NCBI GenBank assembly: GCA_902629935.1
Contig: CACOSU010000002.1
Coordinates: 1 to 64,000, forward strand
Source: an uncultured Pelagibacteraceae bacterium
GTDB taxonomy: Bacteria > Pseudomonadota > Alphaproteobacteria > Pelagibacterales > Pelagibacteraceae
Length of the DNA: 64,000 bases
Reading direction: 5' to 3'
Shown here: positions 23,635 through 32,735 of the stretch, one piece after another
Position numbering within the stretch: the stretch's first letter is position 1
Layout: every line of letters begins with the position of its first letter
The notes under the pieces: generated by a model
What the model was told of the DNA's origin: nothing
Database searches by the model: none
The model's input: only the letters and a program-made list of their open reading frames with translations
Made by a program: the position numbers and the translations under genes

Positions 23635-26286
23635 ATGGAACATTTATTTTTAGCTTTACTTGTAATTATAATGATTGGAGCATTAGCTTCTGGTTTTCCA
23701 GTAGCTTTTGCATTACCTGGATCAGCAATAATTTCAATAGGGCTTGCTGCTTTTTTTGGTTACTTATTTGCTGGAGATAGTAGTGCTTATTTTGCTGTTG
23801 ATGGCCCCAAAGAATGGTTAACCGCCGGTATTACAAACTTTAGGAGTAACTACTGGGATGTAGAAACTGATACTTTAATTGCAATTCCTTTATTTATTTT
23901 TATGGGGATCATGCTGCAAAAATCAAAAATTGCGGAAGATCTTTTGGTTACGATGGGGCAGTTGTTTGGACCTATCCCTGGAGGCTTAGGGATATCAGTG
24001 ATTTTTGTTGGGGCGTTGCTTGCAGCTACCACGGGTATTGTTGGCGCAACAGTAATAGCAATGGGATTAATATCATTACCCACAATGCTTAATAATAAAT
24101 ATGATAAAAGTTTAGCAAGTGGAATTGTTTGTTCATCAGGAACACTTGGGCAAATTATACCTCCATCAATTGTATTAATTATTATAGCCGATCAATTAGC
24201 TAGCGCAGCAGACGTTGCAAATACTATGCGTCAGACTGATTACAAAATTTTAACTGGTGAATTTAATATGCCCGGAGAATTTAGAGTGGGATCTACTTCT
24301 GCAGGAGATATGTTTTTGGGGGCATTATTACCTGGTTTAGTTTTGGTTGGTTTGTATATGATTTATGTATTTGTATACGCAAGACTAAATCCCAAGGCAG
24401 CTCCTCCGGTTCCATTTAAAGGAAATTTTGATTCAAAATTTTGGATTAAGGTTTTAATAGTAATTATTCCTCCCCTTGCTTTAATTTTTGCGGTTTTAGG
24501 ATCTATACTTTTAGGTATTGCAACTGTTAATCAAGCTGGATCAATTGGAGCAATAGGTGCAACCATGATGGCTGGTTATCGTTTACATAAAGGAAAAAAA
24601 GATGCTTACTATCCAATTATAATTGCAATTTTATCTGTCATTCCAATTTATATTTTATCTAAGAATTATAATTTAAATATTAAGGCTGTAGAAACTAGAG
24701 ATCTTACAGCAATTTTTATCACAGGATTTTTTACAATTACTTTTTTAATTGGAATCGTTTGGAGTTTTTGGAGAGCATACAAAATTGAGAATGTTTTAAG
24801 AGAGGTTGTTACAGAAACATGTGTAACGACTTCAATGGTTTTTATAATTTTATTAGGTGCTGCAATGTTAACCTCTGGATTTAGAGCTTTTGGAGGTGAA
24901 GAGCTAGTAAGAGATTTTCTTCAAGATTTGCCAGGAGGATTTTGGACACAGTTTATTGTTGTAATGGCAGTGATTTTTTTACTAGGTTTCTTTCTTGATT
25001 TTATAGAAATAGCCGTTGTTGTTGTTCCTATCATTGCTCCAATATTATTAGCTGAACCAGGAGCTAATGTAAGTGCAATTTGGCTTGGTGTAATGATTGG
25101 AGTAAATTTACAAACCTCATTTTTAACACCACCATTTGGTTTTGCATTGTTTTACTTAAAAGGTGTAGCTTCAAAACTTGTTACTACTTTAAATATTTGG
25201 AAAGGTGTTGTTCCATTCATTATTTTACAATTAATAGGTCTTGGAATTGTTGGTTTCTATCCATCATTAGTAAATTACTTGCCAGCAAGAACATATTTAA
25301 CTTCGAACGTTGCTCCACCACCGATGAATCCAAAGCTACAATATTGCTTACAAGAGTACAAATTTGCGATTTACAACACTGAAGAACAAAGAATTACTAG
25401 TGCAATAAAAAACATGCAGAAATTAACTCCCGCAAATCTTCCAATGGATAAATTAGACATTTTCGAAGAGCATTTTGATAATGCTCTTGGGACTTTTGCT
25501 ATTGTTAAAAAACTTCAAAAAACAGAGGAAGAATATGAATTATTTACAAAAGATTATAGGGACTTGCATTTCAATGTAAGAAAGATTGAGAAAAAAATTA
25601 GAAAAATAGACCAGAAAATTAAAAAAACAAAAGCTGAAATTAGAAATTTAGATGATGATGACTTGTCAGATAAAAATAAATTAGAATTAAAGATCGAAAA
25701 TTACGAGCTAGAAATTAAAGAACTTCAAAATAAAGTTCCTGAAAGTTGGAAAGCTAAAAATGGAGAGTTTGAAATATTGCACAAAGCAAAAAACACAAGA
25801 ACTAAAAGATATAGAAAAAACGTTGATGAAGCTTATGAAACTCTGGATCAAATAGCGATGTTTATAAATGACAATGAAAAATTAAAAGAACTTTCACCAG
25901 AAATAAAAGAATTAAAATATAATATTGATAATAGAAATTACGAAAACGCAATATCAATAATTGATAATCTTTTTGAAAAACTAGGAGAAATCTCTGGAAC
26001 CGAAGAATTTGCAAATAAATTAGATGACCTAATATCTGTTATAGATAATGATGAGGTAGATGAGCAAAAATTGTCTGAAGTAAGTTCAGAGACTTTTGAT
26101 CTTTTCAATTTAGAAGTTTCATGGAGAGATGATGCTAATAAGAATTTGATGCCTGAATTAATTAAATATAATGATGTTATCAAACATAATATTGGTCTTA
26201 GACTTCAAAACAGATTAACTAAAGAACAAGCTAAATTTGTTGCTAGGTGTAACTCAGTTCATAGAGATATATCTTTAAACTTTTAA
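23635..26286 (+). CDS. TRAP transporter large permease (DctM-like) with long charged C-terminal extension
   Basis: 883 aa; SGTLGQIIPPSIVLIIIADQLA and VNLQTSFLTPPFGFALFYLKG motifs; extension about 25306-26286. Confidence 0.9.
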   Translation: MEHLFLALLVIIMIGALASGFPVAFALPGSAIISIGLAAFFGYLFAGDSSAYFAVDGPKEWLTAGITNFRSNYWDVETDTLIAIPLFIFMGIMLQKSKIAEDLLVTMGQLFGPIPGGLGISVIFVGALLAATTGIVGATVIAMGLISLPTMLNNKYDKSLASGIVCSSGTLGQIIPPSIVLIIIADQLASAADVANTMRQTDYKILTGEFNMPGEFRVGSTSAGDMFLGALLPGLVLVGLYMIYVFVYARLNPKAAPPVPFKGNFDSKFWIKVLIVIIPPLALIFAVLGSILLGIATVNQAGSIGAIGATMMAGYRLHKGKKDAYYPIIIAILSVIPIYILSKNYNLNIKAVETRDLTAIFITGFFTITFLIGIVWSFWRAYKIENVLREVVTETCVTTSMVFIILLGAAMLTSGFRAFGGEELVRDFLQDLPGGFWTQFIVVMAVIFLLGFFLDFIEIAVVVVPIIAPILLAEPGANVSAIWLGVMIGVNLQTSFLTPPFGFALFYLKGVASKLVTTLNIWKGVVPFIILQLIGLGIVGFYPSLVNYLPARTYLTSNVAPPPMNPKLQYCLQEYKFAIYNTEEQRITSAIKNMQKLTPANLPMDKLDIFEEHFDNALGTFAIVKKLQKTEEEYELFTKDYRDLHFNVRKIEKKIRKIDQKIKKTKAEIRNLDDDDLSDKNKLELKIENYELEIKELQNKVPESWKAKNGEFEILHKAKNTRTKRYRKNVDEAYETLDQIAMFINDNEKLKELSPEIKELKYNIDNRNYENAISIIDNLFEKLGEISGTEEFANKLDDLISVIDNDEVDEQKLSEVSSETFDLFNLEVSWRDDANKNLMPELIKYNDVIKHNIGLRLQNRLTKEQAKFVARCNSVHRDISLNF

Positions 26287-26289
26287 TTA

Positions 26290-27528
26290 ATGGAAAATTA
26301 TATTTTACCAAAAAAACAGGCTATTATTGTTTTTTTTGTATTTGCATTTGGTTATTTTTTATCATGTTTGTTACGTGCAATTACTGCAACACTTTCACCA
26401 GTATTAACCTCAGAATTTAATTTATTAGCAGCTGATTTAGGATTATTAGCTGGAGGTTATTTTTTAGGTTTTGCTTGTATGCAAATACCGCTTGGATATT
26501 TGTTAGATAAATATGGACCAAAAAAAATTGTCTCTTCTTTTTTATTAATCGCATTGGTTGGAACAGGATCATTTGCTTTAGCTGAAAGTTTTTCAGGATT
26601 GTTAGTTTCACGAATTCTAATTGGTGTAGGTGTAAGTGCTTGTTTGATGGCTCCGTTAACGGGTTACAGAATATGGTATGCTGAAAATCAGCAACAAAGA
26701 GCAAACTCATGGATGCTAATGATTGCATCATTAGGTTTTTTGTCATCCACATTGCCTGTACAACTTTTATTGCCTAGTTTCGGATGGAGATGGATATTTG
26801 GTGGTATCGCCATCTTAATTTTAATTAGTATTTTTTTAATGTTAGTTTTCATTCCAAAATGGAATTTAACTAAAAATAAAGAGTTAGAAGAGCCAAGTAA
26901 TACTGGAACTTTATCAGAAGTTTGGAAAAATAGATTTTTTATAAGTGTAATTCCAATGGGTTTATTTAATTATGGGGGCTTAATGGCTATACAAACTTTA
27001 TGGGCAGGCCCATGGATGACTAGAGTTGCTGGTTATACACCACTTCAGAGCGCTACAGGATTATTTTGGATCAATGTAACTATGTTGGTATCCTTTTTTT
27101 TGTGGGGTTATTTTTTACCAAAAATTTCAGGTATAGGTTTTACTGCAAAAAGAATACTTAAATTAGGTTTACCAATTAGTTTTTCTGTAATGTTTGTGAT
27201 TATATTGCTAGGCCCAAAAGCAGGTGCCTTCTACATAACTCTATTTATTTTAAGTTCAATTTTTTTATCAGTTACACAGCCAGCTGTGGGCCTTTCTTTT
27301 TCAGGTTATTCTGCTGGTAAAGCACTAACTTCATTCAATTTATTAATATTTGCTGGAACATTCATAATGCAATGGCTAATGGGCTTAGTGATAGATATCG
27401 TTAAAGCTATGGGTTACACAGAAATATTTGCTTTTAAATCAGCTTTTTCAGTTTTCTTAATCTTAAGTATTATTTCTTATATATTTTTTTTAATATTAAA
27501 TAGGAAAAAATATGAAAATAAAACGTAG
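26290..27528 (+). CDS. MFS transporter
   Basis: 12 TM, GYLLDKYGPKK MFS loop 2-3 motif. Confidence 0.85.
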   Translation: MENYILPKKQAIIVFFVFAFGYFLSCLLRAITATLSPVLTSEFNLLAADLGLLAGGYFLGFACMQIPLGYLLDKYGPKKIVSSFLLIALVGTGSFALAESFSGLLVSRILIGVGVSACLMAPLTGYRIWYAENQQQRANSWMLMIASLGFLSSTLPVQLLLPSFGWRWIFGGIAILILISIFLMLVFIPKWNLTKNKELEEPSNTGTLSEVWKNRFFISVIPMGLFNYGGLMAIQTLWAGPWMTRVAGYTPLQSATGLFWINVTMLVSFFLWGYFLPKISGIGFTAKRILKLGLPISFSVMFVIILLGPKAGAFYITLFILSSIFLSVTQPAVGLSFSGYSAGKALTSFNLLIFAGTFIMQWLMGLVIDIVKAMGYTEIFAFKSAFSVFLILSIISYIFFLILNRKKYENKT

Positions 27529-28330
27529 GAATTTTTTTTTGGAATTACTTATTGGTATTGTTGCAATTTACTTAATTATATTAATTTTCTTATTCTTTTT
27601 TCAAAGAAATTTAATGTATCATCCTGATGAGAATAATTATTCTGGAGATAATTTAGAAGTTAACATTGAAAAAGTTACCATCAAAACAACTGATAATATT
27701 AATCTTTTAGGCTGGTTTCATAATAAAAATTTAAAAAGTTATAAAACAATAGTTTATTTTCACGGAAATGCAGGGACACTTGAAAACAGAATCCATAAGT
27801 TAAATCATTTTAAAGACATGGATGTTAATTTTTTAATTATTGCATGGAGAGGCTTTAGCGGTAATAAAGGAAAACCAAGTGAGGAAGGTCTTTATACAGA
27901 TGGTGCTAGTGCAATAAACTGGCTCAAAGAAAAAGGTCTAAATGAAGAGGATATAATTATTTATGGAGAGTCATTAGGAACTGGCATTGCCACTGAAATT
28001 ACTCAGAATAAAAATTTTGCTGGATTAATATTAGAAACGCCCTTCACATCAATGATAGAGGCTGCGAAAAATTTTTATCCATATATTCCAGTAGGTTTAA
28101 TTTTAAAAGATAAGTATGAAAATAATGAAAAAATTAAAAATATTAATATTCCAGTATTAGTAATGCATGGTGAGGCTGACCAAATAGTTCCATTTTGGAT
28201 GGGTAAAAAAATTTTTAATTTAGCAAGTGAACCCAAATATTCATATTTTACAAAATATGACGATCATATGATGGAATATGATGATAAACTTGTATTAGCT
28301 CTTAAATCTTTTGTTGATAGTTTAAATTAA
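27512..28330 (+). CDS. Alpha/beta hydrolase (ABHD13/17/Bem46-like), N-terminal TM anchor
   Basis: YFHGNAGTLENR, IIYGESLGTGIA nucleophile elbow, VMHGEADQIVP, DHM; overlaps preceding gene. Confidence 0.85.
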   Translation: MKIKRRNFFLELLIGIVAIYLIILIFLFFFQRNLMYHPDENNYSGDNLEVNIEKVTIKTTDNINLLGWFHNKNLKSYKTIVYFHGNAGTLENRIHKLNHFKDMDVNFLIIAWRGFSGNKGKPSEEGLYTDGASAINWLKEKGLNEEDIIIYGESLGTGIATEITQNKNFAGLILETPFTSMIEAAKNFYPYIPVGLILKDKYENNEKIKNINIPVLVMHGEADQIVPFWMGKKIFNLASEPKYSYFTKYDDHMMEYDDKLVLALKSFVDSLN

Positions 28331-28378
28331 GCCATAATCTAAACAAAGATAATTCAAATTTTTTTTTTAAGTTAATTT

Positions 28379-28942
28379 ATGAAAAATTTTTTCTTATTTT
28401 TTATTATTCTTTTTTCTTTAAATAATCTATCAAATGCCAAAGAAAATTTAGCATCTGTAGACAGCCTTTTTCATATTGATCAAATGAATTCGCACGATGA
28501 AAATTTTGCATTATATTTTAAAACTCGTGAAAAAGCTGTCTTAGCTCGAGGAGAAAATTCAAATTATATTAATGATTTTCCAAAAGATCTTTATATTTAT
28601 AACTATAAAACGAAAGAGTCTTTGCCATTAATTTCTTATGAATGGTTTCCCAAAACAGCAAAATATTTTTTGCAAGAGTATGATTTCCCAGTTTTTCCAG
28701 ATGATTTTGCATATTATCTTTTAAAAGATAACAAAACTCTGGTGATGATTAGTGCTGTAAAAAGTCTAAAAGCTAATTTTAAATTTGATATTGTTGAAAA
28801 AAAGTTAGAGCTTTATCCTATAAATGGAAAATTTGATTTTATTATTTCTTCGATAGCTAAAAATTGTGGACATTATGAATTTAAAGAACACTACAAATGT
28901 AGTTTTTATAAACCTTTAATTTCCAGTACTTTAATTAATTAA
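28379..28942 (+). CDS. Hypothetical secreted protein
   Basis: N-terminal signal peptide MKNFFLFFIILFSLNNLSNAKE; no family recognised. Confidence 0.6.
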   Translation: MKNFFLFFIILFSLNNLSNAKENLASVDSLFHIDQMNSHDENFALYFKTREKAVLARGENSNYINDFPKDLYIYNYKTKESLPLISYEWFPKTAKYFLQEYDFPVFPDDFAYYLLKDNKTLVMISAVKSLKANFKFDIVEKKLELYPINGKFDFIISSIAKNCGHYEFKEHYKCSFYKPLISSTLIN

Positions 28943-29852
28943 TTTGAGTAAATGCCTCTGCGAATTTTTCGGCCTCAAAAATTTGTAAATCATCCTCTTT
29001 TTCACCTAATCCAAGTGCAATAATTGGTAGTTTATATTTTTTAGCAACAGCTAAAAGAATACCTCCTTTTGCTGTGCCATCTAATTTTGTCATAATAAGA
29101 CCAGTTATTGGAATAATTTTATTAAATTCTTCAACTTGATTAATTACATTTTGGCCAGAAGTTGCATCCAAAACTAAAATAACATCATGTGGAGCATTAG
29201 GATCAATTTTTTTAGTAACGTTTGCAATTTTTTTATATTCTTCCATCAAATTTTTTTTATTTTGTAGTCTTCCAGCTGTATCAATTAAAACTTGGTGAAA
29301 ATTATTGTTTAATGCTTCTTCAATAGCCTTGTAAGCAACTGATGCAGGATCAGAACCTTGAGATGATTTTGTAATTTGAACATCAACTTTGTTTGCCCAA
29401 TTTTCTAGTTGATCTATAGCTGCTGCTCTAAAAGTATCTGATGCAGCTAGCATTACTTTGTTTCCATTACCCTTTAATATTTTGCTTATTTTTCCAATAG
29501 TAGTTGTCTTTCCAACACCATTGACACCTGAAATTAATGTTGCATTTAATTTTTCTTTTTTTTTGAAGAATTCAATATTTTCTAAAGGTTTCATTATTGA
29601 AATAATATAATTTTTTAAAATATTATTTATTTCGTCAGTTAAATCTTTATTGGGATCAATTTTTGTTTGAGAAATTATTTCTCTTATTTCTGAAGCAGAA
29701 ACAATTCCAACATCAGATTGAATTAAGTAATCTTCAATTTTGTCTAATGTTTTGTCATCAATCTCTTTTTTTACAACTATATCTCTTAAACCCGTTGTAA
29801 AAGCTGAGGCACTTTTTTTAAAGCCTGATTTAAATTTCTCAAAAATTCCCAT
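28935..29852 (-). CDS. ftsY: Signal recognition particle receptor FtsY (NG domain only)
   Basis: GVNGVGKTTTIGKI, AASDTFRAAAIDQL, LIDTAGRLQNKKNLMEE, TKLDGTAKGGI. Confidence 0.95.
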   Translation of the reverse strand: MGIFEKFKSGFKKSASAFTTGLRDIVVKKEIDDKTLDKIEDYLIQSDVGIVSASEIREIISQTKIDPNKDLTDEINNILKNYIISIMKPLENIEFFKKKEKLNATLISGVNGVGKTTTIGKISKILKGNGNKVMLAASDTFRAAAIDQLENWANKVDVQITKSSQGSDPASVAYKAIEEALNNNFHQVLIDTAGRLQNKKNLMEEYKKIANVTKKIDPNAPHDVILVLDATSGQNVINQVEEFNKIIPITGLIMTKLDGTAKGGILLAVAKKYKLPIIALGLGEKEDDLQIFEAEKFAEAFTQIN

Positions 29853-30676
29853 TAAATTTTAAAATTTATCTCCTCAATATCTGAAACTGGTCCTTTCATA
29901 TGAATACTATTGTTTTCATCAATTGAAATTGTCAATCTACCTTTAGAAAATTCAATATCAACTTTATCATTTACCAGTCCGTTTTGTTTTGCGGCAAAAG
30001 CTGTTGCGCAAGCTGCAGTTCCACAAGCTTTGGTAAGTCCAGCTCCTCTTTCCCAAACTCTAACTTTTATCAATTCTTTGTTAACAACAGTTGCTAAAGT
30101 AACATTACATTTTTCTGGAAATAGAGAGTGGGTTTCGATTTTTGGTCCAATTTTTTCAATTTCAAAATTTTCGTTATTATCAACAAAAAAAACTACATGT
30201 GGGTTTCCAACATTTACAGCAGTTCCACCAGAAAATTCGTTATTATTTTTGTCATTAATTTTAATTCCTAAATTATTCGTATTTAATTCTTTAGACAATG
30301 GAATCTCATCCCATTTTGTTTTTGCAACACCTATTTCTGTAGAAACCATTTTATCTCCAACAATATTTGATTTTAATTTGCCAGATAAAGTTGTTAGGAC
30401 AATTTCTTTTTTGTTATTTTCTTTGCCTAATAAATCAGCAATACATCGCGTACCATTTCCACACGCACCAGACATTCCTCCATCTGAATTATAAAATTCT
30501 AGTGAAGCATCTGAAATATCATTTTTTTTAATCAATATTAGTTGGTCACAACCAATAAATTTTCTGTCACAAATCTTTATTATTTGCTCTTTCGTCAAAT
30601 TTGTAATTGTTTGCCTATTATCTATGATGACAAAATCATTACCTAAACCGTCCATTTTAAAAGCTTTAATATCCAT
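29852..30676 (-). CDS. dapF: Diaminopimelate epimerase
   Basis: MDGLGNDFVIID, GACGNGTRC, GAGLTKACGTAACA catalytic cysteines. Confidence 0.95.
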   Translation of the reverse strand: MDIKAFKMDGLGNDFVIIDNRQTITNLTKEQIIKICDRKFIGCDQLILIKKNDISDASLEFYNSDGGMSGACGNGTRCIADLLGKENNKKEIVLTTLSGKLKSNIVGDKMVSTEIGVAKTKWDEIPLSKELNTNNLGIKINDKNNNEFSGGTAVNVGNPHVVFFVDNNENFEIEKIGPKIETHSLFPEKCNVTLATVVNKELIKVRVWERGAGLTKACGTAACATAFAAKQNGLVNDKVDIEFSKGRLTISIDENNSIHMKGPVSDIEEINFKI

Positions 30677-30730
30677 ATATAGATATTTAACTTATTTATT
30701 GACTTTTTGAACCTCTATTATAGGTTGTTG

Positions 30731-30813
30731 CCGTTTCCGCAAAAACATTAACTTTGCGGTGTCTTTGGAAACAAAGAGATCGACACTAGTCAGCGAGGGT
30801 TCGCCCACTAGTG
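30731..30813 (+). ncRNA. Candidate structured RNA / ffh 5' leader (three hairpins, one GAAA and one UUCG tetraloop)
   Basis: CCGCAAA(30737-30743)/TTTGCGG(30753-30759); CTTTG-GAAA-CAAAG (30763-30776); CACTAGT(30784-30790)...GGG-TTCG-CCC...ACTAGTG(30807-30813); noticeably more GC-rich than flanks. Confidence 0.6.
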
Positions 30814-30836
30814 CGTTACTGCTATGCGTAATAAAT

Positions 30837-32195
30837 ATGTTTGAAAATTTAACAAATAAATTTGAAGAAATTTTTTCTTCTCTGAAAAAGGCACCTTCAC
30901 TTGATGAAGCTCAAGTAGATGAAGGTTTAAGAGGTATTAGGCAAGCCTTACTTGAAGCAGATGTCTCTTTGGATGTTGCAAAAGATTTTATTGAAAAAGT
31001 TAAGCCAAAAGCATTAGGCCAAGAGATAATAAGGTCTACCTCTCCTGGGGATATGGTTGTTAAAATTGTTTATGATGAGCTTGTAGACTTATTAGGTGCA
31101 ACAAATAACGAGATAAACTTAAACGCAGTACCGCCTGTGCCAATGATGTTAGTTGGGTTACAAGGTTCTGGAAAAACAACAACAACAGCAAAATTAGCAA
31201 AATTTTTAGAAAAGAATAAAAAGAAAAAAGTGATGATGGTCAGTCTAGATATTTATAGACCAGCTGCTCAAGAACAACTTAGATCTTTAGGAGAACAAAA
31301 TAATATTTTAACTTTACCTATTATAGAAGGTCAGCAACCTGCTGATATCTGTAGAAGAGCAATAAGTGCCGCTAATTTAAATGGAGCTGAAATAATTTTA
31401 TTTGATACTGCTGGTAGAACTCAAATTGATTTACAAATGATGAGTGAGATTAAGCAAATTGAAGCTGTCATTAATCCAACAGAAACTTTCTTAGTTGCAG
31501 ATTCTTTAACAGGTCAAGTTGCAGCCTCAGTGGCAAAAGAATTTAAAAATACAGTTAATTTATCTGGAATTATTTTAACTAGGGCTGATGGTGATGCAAG
31601 AGGTGGAGCCGCAGTGAGTATGAAATATGTTTCAAACGTTCCAATTAAATTTTTAGGGATAGGAGAAAAAATAGATAATCTTGAAGTATTCCATCCAGAT
31701 AGAATTGCAAACAGAATACTAGGTATGGGGGATATTGTATCTCTTGTAGAAAAGGCGGCTCAAGATTTAGGAGAAGAAAATCTTAAAAAAGCAGAGGAAA
31801 ATTTAAAAAAAGGTCAATTCTCTATGGAAGATTATTTATCTCAATTAAGACAAATGAAAAAAATGGGTGGTATTGAGGGAATTATGTCTTTTATGCCCGG
31901 AGTTTCTAAAATTAAATCCCAAATGGACTCAGCGGGAATTGATGAAAGTATAATTACTAAAAATGAAGCTGTTATTTTGTCAATGACAAAAAAAGAAAGA
32001 GAGAACCCAAAAATAATAGATGGTTCTAGAAAAAAAAGAATTGCTAATGGCTCTGGCACAGATCCGGCCACTATCAATAAATTGCTTAAGCAATTTAAAA
32101 TGATGTCTGAAATGATGAAAAAGATGTCAAAAGGAAATCTGAAAGGTATGTCTGAAAAAGGTATACCGCCAGAGCTATTTAACCAATTAAAGTAA
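30837..32195 (+). CDS. ffh: Signal recognition particle protein Ffh (start revised from ORF track 30759 to ATG at 30837)
   Basis: [13 protein letters not shown]..., [38 protein letters not shown]-terminal Met-rich M domain. Confidence 0.95.
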   Translation: MFENLTNKFEEIFSSLKKAPSLDEAQVDEGLRGIRQALLEADVSLDVAKDFIEKVKPKALGQEIIRSTSPGDMVVKIVYDELVDLLGATNNEINLNAVPPVPMMLVGLQGSGKTTTTAKLAKFLEKNKKKKVMMVSLDIYRPAAQEQLRSLGEQNNILTLPIIEGQQPADICRRAISAANLNGAEIILFDTAGRTQIDLQMMSEIKQIEAVINPTETFLVADSLTGQVAASVAKEFKNTVNLSGIILTRADGDARGGAAVSMKYVSNVPIKFLGIGEKIDNLEVFHPDRIANRILGMGDIVSLVEKAAQDLGEENLKKAEENLKKGQFSMEDYLSQLRQMKKMGGIEGIMSFMPGVSKIKSQMDSAGIDESIITKNEAVILSMTKKERENPKIIDGSRKKRIANGSGTDPATINKLLKQFKMMSEMMKKMSKGNLKGMSEKGIPPELFNQLK

Positions 32196-32208
32196 AAAAG
32201 GAGAAGAA

Positions 32209-32721
32209 ATGTTAAAATTAAGATTATCAAGAGGTGGAACAAAAAAGCGTCCTGTTTATAAGGTTGTTGTTGCCGACAGTCGTTTTGCAAGAGATGGAAG
32301 ATTTATAGAAAAGGTTGGTTTCTTTAATCCTCTATTACCAAAAGAGAAAAAAGAAAGAGTGGGTCTAGAAGCTGAGAGAATTAAATATTGGCTTGGTCAA
32401 GGAGCTCAACCAACAACTAGAGTAGCAAGAATTTTAGGTGAGAACGAACTAATGCCTATGCCTGCAAATGGAAATAATCCAAATAAGGCAGTGCCAAAAA
32501 AAGAGAGAAATAAAAAAGAAGAGGATAATAAAGAAGCTCCAAAAGCAGAAGCAGCTCCAGCAGCAGAAGCTCCTAAGGAAGAAGCTCCTAAAGCAGAAGC
32601 AGCTCCAGCAGCAGAAGCTCCTAAGGAAGAAGCTCCAGCAGCAGAAGCAGCTCCAGCAGCAGAAGCTCCTAAGGAAGAAGCTCCTAAAGCAGAAGCTCCC
32701 AAGGAAGAGGAAAAAAAATAA
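32209..32721 (+). CDS. rpsP: 30S ribosomal protein S16 with long Ala/Pro/Glu/Lys tail
   Basis: [41 protein letters not shown]; tail of [16 protein letters not shown] repeats. Confidence 0.95.
   Translation: MLKLRLSRGGTKKRPVYKVVVADSRFARDGRFIEKVGFFNPLLPKEKKERVGLEAERIKYWLGQGAQPTTRVARILGENELMPMPANGNNPNKAVPKKERNKKEEDNKEAPKAEAAPAAEAPKEEAPKAEAAPAAEAPKEEAPAAEAAPAAEAPKEEAPKAEAPKEEEKK
32536..32712 (+). repeat. 48-bp (16-codon) tandem repeat, about 3.6 copies, within the rpsP C-terminal tail
   Basis: Units beginning gct at 32536, 32584, 32632 and a partial at 32680, encoding [16 protein letters not shown]. Confidence 0.85.
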
Positions 32722-32735
32722 ATTAGAGGTTATTT

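Noticed and set aside
29910-30494. 194-aa plus-strand ORF opposite dapF
   Set aside because: Antisense shadow ORF of dapF; no domain signature.
30731-30813. 4.5S SRP RNA (ffs) upstream of ffh
   Set aside because: Although next to ffh, the conserved GGUCAGG/GGAAGG/AGCA apical motif is absent; kept as an unclassified structured RNA candidate.
30759-30836. N-terminal 26-codon extension of Ffh in the ORF track
   Set aside because: It translates through the structured RNA segment (MSLETKRSTLVSEGSPTSALLLCVIN) with no family similarity; the conserved Ffh N-terminus [13 protein letters not shown] begins at 30837.
32406-32702. Minus-strand ORF of GASxLGAS repeats opposite rpsP
   Set aside because: Antisense of the S16 tail repeat; composition is fully explained by the plus-strand repeat.
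32536-32712. CRISPR-like repeat array
   Set aside because: The 48-bp units are contiguous, in-frame coding repeats with no spacers.
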